A stretch of 64,000 bases of DNA from Phyllostachys edulis (Eukaryota > Streptophyta > Magnoliopsida > Poales > Poaceae). Both the position numbers and the translations under genes were made by a program. The DNA is taken from positions 16,983,533 to 17,047,532 of the forward strand of contig CM070566.1 of assembly GCA_036346405.1 (NCBI GenBank), in the 5' to 3' direction. Positions 22,228-34,267 of the stretch are shown here, piece after piece. The number at the start of each line of letters is the position of its first letter. Position 1 is the stretch's first letter. The notes under the pieces are model-generated. The model saw only the letters and a program-made list of their open reading frames with translations. It did no database searches and was not told the DNA's origin.

Positions 22228-25200
22228 TGTAACATCCTAATTTTCGAGTCTTTTTAAAATTTTCAAAATAAAAGAAAGCAGTTGAAATTTTCTTAATTGG
22301 TTTTAAGCTTAAATTGAAATTTCAGAAATTAAAACACATTAATATGAATAAATCAAACTTCAATTAATTCAAAATTTGGTTTATTTGATTTCCTGGGTTT
22401 TCTTGGATTTCTCCAAGTTCTTTTGTTATTTCTTGGAGTTTCAGTTTATTTAATTTATTTTTTGTTTTCCTAAAATTTCTTTTTCTTTCTTGTAAAATTT
22501 AATTTAAATTAATTATTTCAAAGTGTTGGCTCTTAATTTGGAGTTCTTGCTTATACAAATATTATTCAAATCAAATCCCAAATCTCAGTTCAACTCCAAA
22601 TCAAGATCCAAATTCCATTTCTCAATTCAAATCTTTGATTCAAAATCAATTATTCTCTCAGCCAATTTTGAATTCAAATTCTCAATTTGAATTAATCTCT
22701 TCTCTCAATTCAACCTCAGCCAAAATTCAAAATTCAAAATTCTATTTGAATTTTCGATGAAATGTAAATCTCATAATTTAATTTAATTTAATTTTTATTT
22801 TTGGGCCGAAAACGTTTTTCTTTTCTTTTTCCCTTTTTCCTCTCTCTTTCTTTTCTCTGTTTCTTTTTCTTTTCCTCTTCTCTTTCTTCTTCCTTTCTCC
22901 TGCTCTCTGTTTCTCTCTCGCTTTCTCTCTCCGAAAGCCGCTGCTGTGTGTTCGCGACATTGCGCCGCTAATCGTGTCGCACCGTTAGCTGGTGCCACCC
23001 GTCTACTCTGATCGCGCCATTTATGCGCTTTGCCCTTCGCGTTTATGCGTGCTTTCGCGCGCCGCGACACCGCGCTTCGACGATCCGAGCCGTCGGCCGC
23101 TAATCGCGCCACACAGGCGCTTAGCATCGTGTCGCCCGTGTCAGCGCGCCGCTCGCCATCTTTGCCATCAACGCACCATCAAATCCCGTCGTTTCCCGTC
23201 GCCTTCAAGCCGAGCCAGTATTGACGCCATGATTCCCGTTCGCGCCCACGCCGCTCCATCCCGGGCGTGCATAAAAATTGAAGCCTCAGCACCTCCTTCA
23301 CCCCCTTCACATCCTCTCCAACGCTCTTAGCTTCCGAAGCACCGACGCCGCCGGAATTGCCATCTTCCCGAGCGGCGGCCGTCACTCCTCTTCGTGCTCC
23401 CATCACTCCGGTGAGAGTTTTGCCCACCAAACCACGTCACGTCGTGTTCCCAAGCCTCGGGATCTTTTCCCCCTCAAATCAAATTTGGTTTTCATCGTAA
23501 TTTGTCGCCGCTTTCGCCTTCTTCTTCCTTTCCGACTGAAACACCTCTGTCACATCGATCTCCCTCTCTGGTTCACTTCTTGAGGTATTGACCACGTCAC
23601 CACATGTTCCCAGTCATCTTGTTGCCATCCTCCAACTCAACTTGATGTTTCTCATCGCCGGAGCATGTCGCCACCGTCACTCCATCTTCCCCACTGCCAG
23701 TCATCGTCGCCCCCACCGCCTCGGTCACCCCCACGTCGCCGTGACCCCACCGATGTGTTCACTAGGCTGGCGCGCACCACGTGCTCCCGCCACCTTCGCC
23801 GCCAAGATCGCCGAGAGCGCCGTCTGCGGCGCTTTTCTTCCCCATGTGCGCAGCTGGCCGTCACCTCCCATGTCCTCTATGGGTCGCCGCCGACCCATTT
23901 TTCCAGTTTCCCGGTGCCTCCTTGCCTCCTGTCGCCAGCGCCGCCACCCAGCCCGTGCACCTCACCTGCTCTCTACTGTTTGCTCTATTTCTTCTTCATT
24001 CTATTCCTTGTGCCACTTCCAAGTGGGGCCCCTTTGTCAGCATGATGGATTTGTTGTGTAAATTCAGAACAACATATTCTCTAGAATATTCCTCCCCTTC
24101 TCTTTTTCCAGGAATTTCATTTTCGACAAACCTTCTAGGTGTTCGTTCTCCTTCATACGAACTCCGATTCCATCGATTCTTATTCCTAAATTCATCTAAA
24201 TTCAATATATCTCTTATGGTACTAATTTTATAATTTTTGGATTTTATTTGGATTTATTGTATTTATTTTGCCTCATTTCACGCGTGTAGAGTCCAACGCC
24301 GCCGAAGTCATTTTGGACCAACCGGCCGCAGTATCCTCAACCTTCGTTAAAGGCGAGTCTCCTTTGACCATATTGTACCTTTTTTTTTCCAAAATCTGTT
24401 TTAAGTTTCAAAATTATTATGCATTGCTACTTACATAAAATGATAAGTTCAAATTATAGGTTGTTAGCTAATCCTAACTTGATATTGCCGTCATTTGAAG
24501 TTGTTATCCTATACCTTTGTAACCCTAGATTAGTAATTCCGCAATATTGATTACAACATCATGGAATAGTTAAACACAGTATAATTGCTTAGATATGCTT
24601 TTCGGTCTTGATCAACCTTTGGAGGGAAACCATTATTACCCTTATGCTTCATTTGGAAAATGTATGACATTAGTTAATATCAATGTTTGGAAAACAAAAT
24701 AAAATGATGAAAATCTGTTTAGACTTGGTTAAATGGTAAGATCAGATGGATGCTGCTAGAGCACGAGAACTTATATTGTGTTAAGTTCTGCCCAAGTCAT
24801 ATTAAGGACCGACACTTGTGACTATCCAAAGTGAGTAATATTGTACAACCATATGTCCTAAATGGGAAGGACCTGGCCAACTAATTTACCGAGTCCAAGC
24901 ATTAAGCTCGCAGGTTGTAGTTGGTAGGTGATCTCTTGATTATGGTAAATGTACTTCCATATCTTGAGAGGTGCAGAATATGGTAATTGTACTTCCATAT
25001 TTTGGGTCGTGCAAACGATGGTACATGACTTCCATATCTGTTGGGGCTTGTGCTAGGCGATGGTAATTGACGTCCATATCCGGGCAAGTTATTCCCCACA
25101 ACGGCGAGTTCCGGGTTGATGGTAAATGACGTCCATGACTCAGGTTTAAGCTCATCGGGCGAGTTGATGTAAGGATAAGGTGTTGTAATGGCCATATGAT

Positions 25201-25241
25201 AATCACTTAGTTGCACACCTTTGGAAGTATGTGAAGCGGAC
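22228..25241 (+). mobile_element. Gypsy-like LTR, plus orientation, truncated
   Basis: It starts TGTAACATCCTAATTTTCG just after the WD40 stop. It has an AT-rich U3, a pyrimidine-rich then GC-rich middle with a TATA-like GCATAAAAATT at 23267, and an intronic-type tail. The first ~370 bp are an inverted copy of 25963-25560. No primer-binding site or internal domain follows before the next LTR at 25242. The many Arg/Pro/Ser-rich frames in 22950-24050 are GC-rich LTR sequence. Confidence 0.6.
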
Positions 25242-25963
25242 TGTAACACCCTGGCTTAACAAAAGCCCAAGATGCCACCTACAACTACTATCGCTACCAA
25301 TTTTAACCATTAAACAAGTATTACTAACATCTAGACTTCAAGAATAAACATTCCACAATATGGCAATTATAAATTTCAGCAACATAATAGTCCATAAATC
25401 GAATGTAATATGAACCAAATACTTACCAAAGGCATCGTAAATAAGTTTCAATTAGGTAACACAACAACTAACAATATTACCAACTATAAGGAACTAAGAG
25501 AAACCACAAGTTATCCAATAGGGAATTTGTGTTTTGATTGGATTTGGAATTTGAATTGAGATGTGGATTTGAATTGCGATAGAAGAAGGAATTTGGAATT
25601 GATTCAATTTAGCATTTTATTAATTTGCGAAACTCCAAATGAATGCCAACACTTTGAAATAATTAATTTAAAATATTTTTTACAAGAAAGCTTGAAATTT
25701 TGGAATTTCAGAAAAAGAAATAAATTAAATCGAACTCCAATAAATAACAAAAGGTCTTGGAAAATCCAAGAGAAATCCAGAAAATAACTGGGAACACAAG
25801 GAACTCAAATAAATCAGTTTTGGATTTAATTGAAGTTTGATTTATTCACATTAAATTGTTTTAATTTCTGAAATTTCAAATTAAGCTTTAATTAACTCAA
25901 TAAAATTTAAATGGTTCCTTTTATTTTGAAAAATTAAAAAAAAATGAAAATTGGGATGTTACA
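25242..25963 (-). mobile_element. Solo LTR, same family, opposite orientation
   Basis: Bounded by TGTAACACC on the left and GATGTTACA on the right (722 bp). Its minus-strand start aligns well with the plus-strand start of the LTR at 22228 over several hundred bases. Shared segments include TGAAATTTCAGAAATTAAAA and ATTATTTCAAAGTGTTGG. It lacks the GC-rich middle, so it is internally deleted. No matching 5-bp target duplication was seen. Confidence 0.65.
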
Positions 25964-27846
25964 GCAGTGGGACCAACATGTCAGTGAAACAAGTTTCAAA
26001 ATCCGGTTTAAAGACAAATCTAATTAACTTAAGCACTTGGGGCTACATGTCAGCGACTAATTAGCAATAACCAACATCATTAGCGCTAAACTAATTACTT
26101 ACATGTGCGGCCAGCTTGTTAGCTACTCACTGTGTGCTGCACAGTGTCACGAGCGTGGCGTATCAACTCAGGCGATCTCGCTGGCGTTGGGGGCACGCGC
26201 ATGCGTGGGAAAGAAACCTAGGAGTAAGGCGGAGCTACAGGTGGTGGCATGGGGACATTTGGTCGCCGGATCAGTGAAAACGATGACGATAAGTGGCGGC
26301 GCTAGGCATGGCTACGGTGCCGACGTCGCAAACTACGATTTCAAGCCAAAGTAACCAGCGCAAAAGCTTCAGTGGCTCACCAGAAGCACGTCGATGAGGT
26401 CAATTGTGGCGGAGGAGGTCCGGAATGGCCTGGTGGCGGCGGTGAAGCTCACAGTGATATCCATTAGGAAGAGGGATTACTAGGGGTGCTCATGATGGCA
26501 ATGGACGAGGTCGAAGCTCATCGGAGAGGAAATAATTTCAATGGTGGTGGTAGCAGCCAGAGTTGAAGAAGACGGTATGGTCCAACCGATTCACTACACG
26601 AAATGAAATGGTGCAATGACACAGATGTCAAGGCAAAAGCTCACCAGAAACGATGATGGCCATGGCGTAGCACAGCGGAGCACGCACACCGGAGCCAAAG
26701 ACGAAAGTCGTGTTCTAGGCGACTTAGTGGAGGAAAGGCTCAGGGAAAGGAAAGGGGAAAATGGAAACGACACAAAGAGGGGAAGAGCATGGCACAGATA
26801 CGAGGGATTAAAACGATGGAAGGAACGTGCTCTACTCGTGAGAATCTCGCAAGTCATGGTGGTTGCGATGTCACATCGACTCTGGCGAGGACAGGACCGC
26901 TCGGGCAGGCGTGCTAGGGGTTGGCGGTGGCTTAGCTTTGCGCAGCGAGGCGTGTAGGGGGCAACGACGGTGTCACGGCTTTTGGCATGCGCTGGACCAT
27001 GCGCGATGTGGACGAAGGGTCCTGGCAAGGAACTTTTTTTTATTAATGAACCCATTTTTAAATTTTATTTTAAAGTTAACCACCGGTGAACTTTATTTCC
27101 AATTCTGACCCCTTTGGTCACGCCACAACCCGTGGCGTGACAAAACAACATTGTCACGCCATAGGATAAGTCCGCTAAATAGCACTTTTTGTCACGCCAC
27201 TGGTCGTGGCGTGATGAAACCACTCTATCACACCATGGGTGGTGGCGTGACAAGAGCTTGCTCGGATACGGGCTGACGTGACAGTGTTTTTTATCACGCC
27301 TCTGGTGGTGGCGTGACCAAAGAGATCAGAATTGAAAATAAAGTTCGCGGGGATTAACTTTAAAATAAAATTAATAAAATGATTAATTAATAAAAAAAAG
27401 TTCCTTGGCAAGTGGGCCCTGGCCTGCTCTAGTCAGAAACTGCAGCGAGAAGTAACGGAGAGAACTATCAATGCCAAAATACGCCGACGCAAAGAGAAAA
27501 TGGGAGAAGGAAAGCGGCTCGGGCGGCAGTGATGGCTGGGCTGGAGTTAGACCAAAACAGTAGTGGGCTGGGCCTAGGGTTACTCTTACGGCCTGGGAAC
27601 AATTGTGATTTCGAAATTATTTTTGAACTAATTTAATCGCAGAAATTAAGTTTGAGCTCAGAAAATTATGAAACTTGCTCCAATTTTTTTAAAATTTTTG
27701 CAGAGACATGTTAGAATATTTAGAACTCAAATAAATTATCACCAGGCTCAGGTTAACTTTTAATTAATTTTTGAAAATCCACAGAAAATTCAGAAATGAT
27801 GACTTTGAAATTAATAGCAACATTTTGAGAATTTTGGGATGTTACA
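25964..27846 (-). mobile_element. Gypsy-like LTR fragment with nested element
   Basis: On the minus strand it begins TGTAACATCCCAAAATTC at 27846 and shows the same AT-rich U3 to GC-rich leader profile as its neighbours. It is interrupted by the inverted-repeat element at 27023-27412 and abuts the solo LTR at 25963. No gag or pol is seen. The open frames in 26103-27055 are GC-rich and unrecognisable. Confidence 0.5.
27023..27412. mobile_element. Inverted-repeat (MITE or fold-back) element
   Basis: The two arms begin AAGGAACTTTTTTTTATTAA and are inverted copies of each other for about 110 bp each, ending at GGTCACGCCAC. The centre carries several further copies of GTCACGCCAC and its complement GTGGCGTGAC, roughly every 30-50 bp on both strands. 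The element is about 390 bp with no coding capacity. A target-site duplication could not be settled because the flanks share GGC/GGCAAG with the arm ends. Confidence 0.8.
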
Positions 27847-28203
27847 CTTGGTGGGTTCCAGTATTTCCCATATTGGCCCGATTTTCATAAGGTTTTCAAA
27901 TTTAATTTTAAATTTTAAATTCATATCTCTGTACATTTTTTACCGGGTTACGTTGTAACCAGCGAGAAACTAGAACCAGCCGTGGTACGGTTTTTGGGCC
28001 AGTTTTGGTTTCACAAATCCTGTTATGCACACTAGCCAAATAATCACATTTAACTTTGATGATCAAAGTACCGTTTCACTACTTTCCAGATTATTTTAAA
28101 ACATACATTTTTTACATGATCCCTTGAGTTGTTATGTGTTCTGAATTCTGCCATTAACTCTGGTTCGTAGACGTTGATACGTTTTGCTTTACTACCGTTT
28201 CAG
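27847..28203. other. Unassigned sequence upstream of CAMTA copy 1
   Basis: No gene feature. The segmental duplication shared with copy 2 begins at about 28105. The first coding exon of a CAMTA, with the start codon, was not found here. Confidence 0.4.
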
Positions 28204-30264
28204 GCTTCGATATACAAAAGCTACAACAGGCAGTGAAGGTGCGGTGGTTAAAGCCTAAAGAGGTTCTGCAGATATTACAGAATCAAGAGCAGTTCATGGT
28301 CGCACATAAGACCCCTCAAAAGCCATCGAGTAATAAAAGCAGCCTTTTGTTTTAGCTTGCGACATATCTTATTGAAGCTTGTGCTTACTTGATTTAGCCC
28401 TGAATGTGATTTACCAAACTGATTCTGAAATCGCAGGTGGTTCTTGGTTTCTGTTCAATCGTAGAGTACTTCGGGACTTTCGAAACGATGGATATGAATG
28501 GCGAAAAAAGAAGAACGGGAAGACCATTGCTGAAGCCCATGAGCGCCTTAAGGTCTGTTCAATTCGTCATCTTTTGCATCTAGGTTAAAGATCTTTCTAA
28601 GTAAATAGAGTTGATGTATTGATCATAATATGTTTTGGCATCTAGGTTAAAGGTCTTTCTAAAGTAAATAGAGTTGATGTATTAATCACAATATGTTTTG
28701 GCGGCGATCATCTTGGCGACTGAATTAGATGGGTAGCAATGGGCATTTAGCATATTGAGACGTGTAGTTAATATGCTCTCTCTTTTGACACTGGAAATTT
28801 CAGGTTGATAATGTGGAGGCACTGAATTGCTACTATGCTCATGCAGACAAAAATCCTAGATTTCAGAGGCGCATATATTGGATGCTTGATCCGTAAGAGC
28901 TCTGTTTACTTTTGTAGGGGGAATAATGTACGCATCATATTTGTATGCTTTCAAATTCTGAAAAGCTTAACACATACTTTTCTTGTACTCTGGGCCTTTG
29001 TAAAATCGTAAATGTTTCCCCTTAGAACATGACCAATACTAACTTTGTTTGCATGCTACTGATCGAGGATTTTTTTTTCTTGAACGGAAACTCATGGAGT
29101 AACTCATGAGCAGTCCATCACTACATGTAGTATTTTGTTCTTGTGCTATGGTATTTGTGCTAGGGGGAACTCCTGTTAACAAGTTATTCATGTCTGACCC
29201 CATGTATTTGTGTTACTTTGAACATCTATCTGAGACATTCCCAAGAACAAGAAACCATCCTGGATCATTATGCACCAATTCCTTGTAGAGATACTATAAT
29301 TCATAGTATTGTACAATGTTCTTCTACTTCTTATGATGTTGTGCTGTGAGATGTTAGATTTCTGACAAGTTAAAAACTGTACTTCATTACGAGTTCACAA
29401 ATAGGTGCTGCATTTCCTGAACTAATAAATTTCAGACACTGATGGTATTATACCCTGTCATTATTATGACTTCTTCTGCTGTTGGTTGTGATTTTCTGAT
29501 TTTTTTAAAAAAATTAAATTTGGTTTGACAATGTGTAAAAATCAATTTGCATCATAATGAGAGCAATTAATCTTTGCAGGGCTTATGAGCACATTGTTCT
29601 TGTCCATTATAGAGAGGTTTGTCTCTCTGTTTTACCTTCCTTTTGTCACCGCACGTCTGCACTTCTGATTCTTAAGTAAACAATTAGAATGAGTAAATAA
29701 AAAACTTTGCTTTACTAGCCACAGATATATATCCACTCCAACAGTCAGAAATCTTTGAAGATATCAGATTAATTAATCACTGACACGAAGCATCGATGAA
29801 ATTGAACTTGACATTGTGTAGACTCTCCACTGGTTAACTCACCTGTCATGCTAGTGCACATTATTATAGTGATTGAATCATTGAAGCCACCACATTATTT
29901 TTGGTCTGTCCTGTGTCTCACCTTTAATTTGTTAATTGATTATCAGGGCAGCATTTCAGTATCATCCCTAAATGATTCATCAGCATCCAATCAGAATGTC
30001 AGTGCTAGCAGAGCTGAAGCACACATTTCCCCCGGTTTGACTAGCGAGTTAATGGCGGGTCTCCACTTATGCAGCCCAGGATCCACAGAAGAAGTTAGTT
30101 CCCAGATTGTGGCCATAAAAAATGAAGCAAATAATACAAGTCGATCTGATTGGATTCAACTTTGTAATCAGGCAACCCTACGGAAGCGTAAAATGCAGTT
30201 GAGTCGGGAAGACAATGAGGCAGCCCTACGGGAGCCTAAAATGCAGTTGAGTCGGGAAGACAAT
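28105..30264 (+). repeat. Segmental duplication, copy 1
   Basis: This block matches 34268-36421 almost base for base, introns included. The offset drifts from 6163 to about 6158 through a few small indels. It starts ACATTTTTTACATGATCCC and ends inside the fifth CAMTA exon after GTCGGGAAGACAAT. The high intron identity shows the duplication is recent relative to the age of the gene. Confidence 0.93.
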
Positions 30265-30330
30265 AGCTGGTACGGATTCTTCTTCCTTATTCTAGCAGCA
30301 ATTCTTCGCAACTTCTCCCTTTTTCGATAA
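28204..30330 (+). pseudogene. CAMTA-like CG-1 gene, copy 1, truncated
   Basis: Exons 28204-28329, 28437-28552, 28804-28892, 29580-29616 and from 29947 join in phase and encode the CG-1 DNA-binding domain of a calmodulin-binding transcription activator. Segments include KLQQAVKVRWLKPKEVLQIL, GSWFLFNRRVLRDFRNDGY, KKKNGKTIAEAHERLK, LNCYYAHADKN and HIVLVHYRE. CAMTAs are nuclear calcium-responsive regulators that bind CGCG-type sites through this domain. The fifth exon is cut at about 30268, where the duplication ends, and the frame then runs into unrelated sequence to a TAA at 30330. TIG, ankyrin and IQ parts are missing. The start exon is not seen. The protein resembles a rice CAMTA of the OsCBT type (recalled, not searched). 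Confidence 0.8.
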
Positions 30331-31775
30331 CCCGTATTCATTTATTTCCTCCAATATCACCATTATCTTTCAAACGAAAAGATTATTATCCAAAAGACCG
30401 AAGTGCTATAACAAATCTTTCTTGGCCATTTTCCGCACAGTAAAACATAGCACAATAAAGTTGTGCCCGACCAAATCTTAATATATTTTGTCATTAGTTT
30501 TCTCTTTTTGTCTCATAAATCATAATGTTTTAACGAAAAATAAATGTGTTATCATCAGGACGTCTCAAATTTCCGATCTGCCATCAACTGTCGCTTCATG
30601 TCGCCTGAAGTCAGGTAGTTCTGTTTCCTTTCCTGCTCCAGTCTCAAAACTCTTTCCTCCTACGCTAGAATACAAAAAAAACTTAGTTATTCCACCGTAC
30701 TCTATTGTTTTTTAATGGTGTTTCTAGAATACGTGCAGTCAATCTTTTATAACTTTGACCGCTAATACACACAAGACTATTTAGATCTGTTACTTGGAAA
30801 TGACACTACTAAATTTGTCATAAAAATACTTTCATAGCATTATATGTTTAATAATCTTTATTAACGCGTTATTATAAAAATCAATGATCAAAGGTGTGTA
30901 TAGGATACCGTGTCGATGTTCAAAACAAGAAGTAAAAAAGAATGGAGGTGGTATTTTTTTTCAGTTGTGTGAAACAATATGAGCGTGGTTTTTCATAAAA
31001 ACTCATAATTAAGGTTTTGGCAAAACAAAATTTTGTTATCCTGGTTTTATCTTATCCTAAGCTAACAAGGTTTATGTTGTTAGGCCCTAAAACTTGAGAT
31101 CCAAACATGACCAAGTGGCATAACCTGTTTTTTTATAGTACTACTCTACTACACACAGGTCCGAAACACCATTTCTACTAAATTAATTTTTTTTTGTCAC
31201 GGTTCCACAAAGTTTGTTACTACCCTGGGAAACCCATCTTCAAAATAGATGGCGCGACAATTCTTTTTAATTTGTCGTTACCTCTTGATCTTTCCTGATG
31301 GATATCTAGGCCATCACTACATGCACATTCTGTGTAGTGGAGATTTTGCGTGTATTGGTAGGGTCTTCCATGATATCTCACCGAGGGGGTTTTGTGCACT
31401 CAGACAGACGTTGGGTATAACACCCATGTGATTGCTTCCCATGTGCATGCATCAACTTTCTGCGGTTCATGTTCATCCGATGGGGCAGTATGTGAAAGCA
31501 CTTAAGACAAATTTTCGCAGCTGAAGCAAGTTAATAGCATTTCGAAAGAACAAAAATTTATTTGTTGTTTGTCGGTTATGCGGTTCCAACATATCGCAGA
31601 TCCCACAGCCCTTTTTTATGAATCATGGTTTGGAAGACCGACCGTAACCGGCTAGATACCGCCAATTTTTGGCAGTCTTGGTGTCGGGTCCGGGAAGTTA
31701 ATCCCAAACTCTATGTGTTTACTGAGCTAGTCTCATGATTAGTGGCTAGTACACACATATTACATCGTTGCATTA
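30331..31775. other. Unassigned spacer between CAMTA copies
   Basis: No gene. About 30693-30946 resembles a decayed Stowaway element: a poly-T-rich left end and the right-end segment AAAAAAGAATGGAGG as its inverse. At 31316-31340 CACTACATGCACATTC is followed by TGTGTAGTG, a small hairpin. Confidence 0.4.
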
Positions 31776-34267
31776 TGTAACGTCCCGTTTTCAAAACGGT
31801 GAATAGTGTTTACATTTGGTTTTCGGTTTTAAAACCCTAATTCAAATTATTGTATATTTCCAAAATCTTCTAGCCTCTTACTAAGCTCGGATTTGTGTTT
31901 CAAACCTCCTTGAAATTCTCGAATTCAAAATTCAATTTGAATTCGTCTTTTCAAATTTTGGGCTTTTTCTCTTTTGACCTTTCCTCTCTTTCGTGGGGCC
32001 CAGCCCCTATTCTCCTTAGGCCGGCCCAGCTCCCTTTGGCCCACTTCCCCTCCTCCCTTCCGGCCCATCCGGCCCAGCAGCTCCCCTGGCTCATTTTTCC
32101 TCCCACGGCCAATCGACCTTTTTCCTCCAGCCCACCTCCTGGCCCGGCTCCCATTCTCCTGTCATCTTCTTCCCCGGCCGGGTCACTCGAGCCTCCCTCT
32201 CTCTTCTCTCTCATGCGCCACCCTCATGCCCGCCTGCCCTCTGCACCGCCAACTGCTCCGCGTCTACTCCTCTCCAGCCTGAAGACCCCGGCGCCCTTCC
32301 TCGCCTTGTCGCATCAAGCCGCTGTGGCCGTGACGACATTCCATCCTTGCTCGCCCTGAGAAGCCCGGTCCGCGCCCTGCGCCCGCATTAGCAGGCCGCG
32401 CAAGTCGCCGCCCCCTTCGTCATCTTCCGCTTGGTCAGCACCAGCAACGCCCACGCCGCCCTCTGCTCCCGCCTGCGTTCGCCATGCCGCTCATCCTTGT
32501 CAAGGCTCGAGATCGCTGGCTATAAGACGCTGTGCTCCAACTCGCCAGATCGCGACGCCCACCTACCCTAGCTCTCGCTGGTCTCCACCATGACGCACCG
32601 TGCCAGTGTGCCCATGATGCCGTGGCCGTCTCGAGACTGCGCGAGCACCACGCGCGGCTGTCAGAGCCCAATGGCTCCTCCCCCTCCTTTGCCTATAAAG
32701 GAGTCCCTAGGGCCTCCTCTTGCCCTTCCCTCCCCTGGTAAGTTCTCTAAAGAAACCGCCCGTGCTCCATTTCGACCGAGCCGCCTCCACAGCCGACCAG
32801 CCGCTCCAGTGCCGCCTTCACCGCATCACCCCCGTCACCTCGCGCCCCCGTCGCCAAGGAAACTTTCACCCCAAGCCGATTTGGCTTTAGACCGCCACCG
32901 CCGTCGCACTCGGCCTCCTCCTCCAACTCCGGTCGCCCACTTCATCTCCACCCTTCTCTGGCCAACATCCCTCTCCGGCCCCCTTTGTTGACCCGATAGG
33001 TCCGTCTCTCCGAGCTCTTCCCCATGCTCGCCCTCCCCGGCTTAGGACATCGCCAGAGCTCCCTCTCCGTCGCCACCCTGCCTCCACCGCCGCTTCCTCT
33101 ACCCGTGCCGCCGCTCTGGTGAGCCGCCGACCGAGCCACCCTCGTCAGTAGCTCCGCCTCCCCCTGAGCTTCCCGTTTGTGTCCTTCCCCGACGCCGCTA
33201 TGTCCTCTCCCGCTGGCGGCGAGCCAAGGCCCCAGCGCCCGTGCGCCTCTCCATTGGTCGGAACAGCCGACCAACATAGTGACCTCATTAAGCCCCCCTC
33301 CCCCCTAATCTTTGTCTTAGCGAATTAATCAATCATTTGGGTTAATGGCTGTCGGTTAAAACCTCTGGTCTCACTGCCGCGTGGGCCCCCGAACAGTAAT
33401 GACTGCCATCCATTTAATCACCCGGTTCAGCCCCCTCCTTTGACTGACAAGTGAGCCCCTGCACAGTATGCACCTGGTGCACCGTGGACCGGTGTACAGT
33501 GCATGTTGACCTCCGGTCCATGCACTGTGCACATGGACTGAGCACTATTCATGGGTCCCACATGTCAGTGGTTCCCTCTCTCTCTCTCCTCCTTTTTGAT
33601 TTTCCGATTTAATTCCATTTCAAACTTTGGAAGCTCCGTTCTCCTCCGTTATAGCTCCAAAAATTATGAATTTTGTTTCTAAAATTTTGTAAATTCAAGA
33701 TCTTGTTAATGGCATAGGTCTTGTTTAATTTGGAGTTCATTTGTTTATTCTTGTATATTTATTTGTTTTCTTTTGTTTGTTGTTCCTTTCTCCGGTACGT
33801 TCGTCCAAATAGGATTCGAAGAAGAGGAAGATCTCCAACTTGATCAAGTACAAGAATATCAAGATTCTCTTACCTATAACCAAGGTGAGTCAATACTTTG
33901 ATCATATGAATCTACATTTTATGCAAATTATATTCTTTTAAAATAACAAATTGCATGCTTTAATTCTTTATGCAAATGAATAGTAAATCTTAAGGTAGTT
34001 AAATACCCATTTGATGATTAATTAATTATTATGCCATCCATTGATAATTGAATCCATGAATCCTTGTCACCCTAGTAACTATATGGTAATTACTAGTTAT
34101 AGTTGTACTTAAGCGACATGCTAGTCTTGATTAAGTACCGGGACATTAAATGTTCTAATCATCATCTTTTAAACATGAAAGTGGTTTCGGACAGTCATTA
34201 TGGGGAAATTACTGAGATGGTTGAGTTGATGTATTTCTACTCCACAAAAACCCTAATAATTGCTGTT
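31776..34267 (+). mobile_element. Gypsy-like LTR truncated at the duplication junction
   Basis: It starts TGTAACGTCCCGTTTTC and has a GC-rich centre with a TATA box (CTATAAAGGAG near 32693). It then continues with an AT-rich tail that stops abruptly at 34267, where the second copy of the CAMTA block begins. The downstream end and internal domain are missing. Pro/Arg/Ser-rich open frames at 31895-33277 are composition effects. Confidence 0.6.
32693..32703 (+). promoter_or_regulatory. TATA box in the LTR at 31776
   Basis: CTATAAAGGAG lies in the GC-rich centre of the LTR, about 920 bp from its start, followed by a pyrimidine-rich segment and CTGGTAAGT. It is the likely start region of the element's own transcription. 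Inferred from sequence only. Confidence 0.4.

Noticed and set aside
22950..24050. Many Arg/Pro/Ser-rich open frames
   Set aside because: High-GC LTR sequence stays open in several frames at once. No domain is present, and the same pattern recurs in the other LTRs (31.9-33.3 kb, 43.2-44.4 kb).
14127..27846. One large element with TGTAACAC-type ends
   Set aside because: The internal copies lie in both orientations with their own ends, and the WD40 exons lie between them. Separate LTR insertions explain the pattern better.
31316..31340. CACTACA...TGTAGTG as a tiny CACTA element
   Set aside because: The arms are short, with no TNPA-type repeats and no target duplication. Treated as a chance hairpin.
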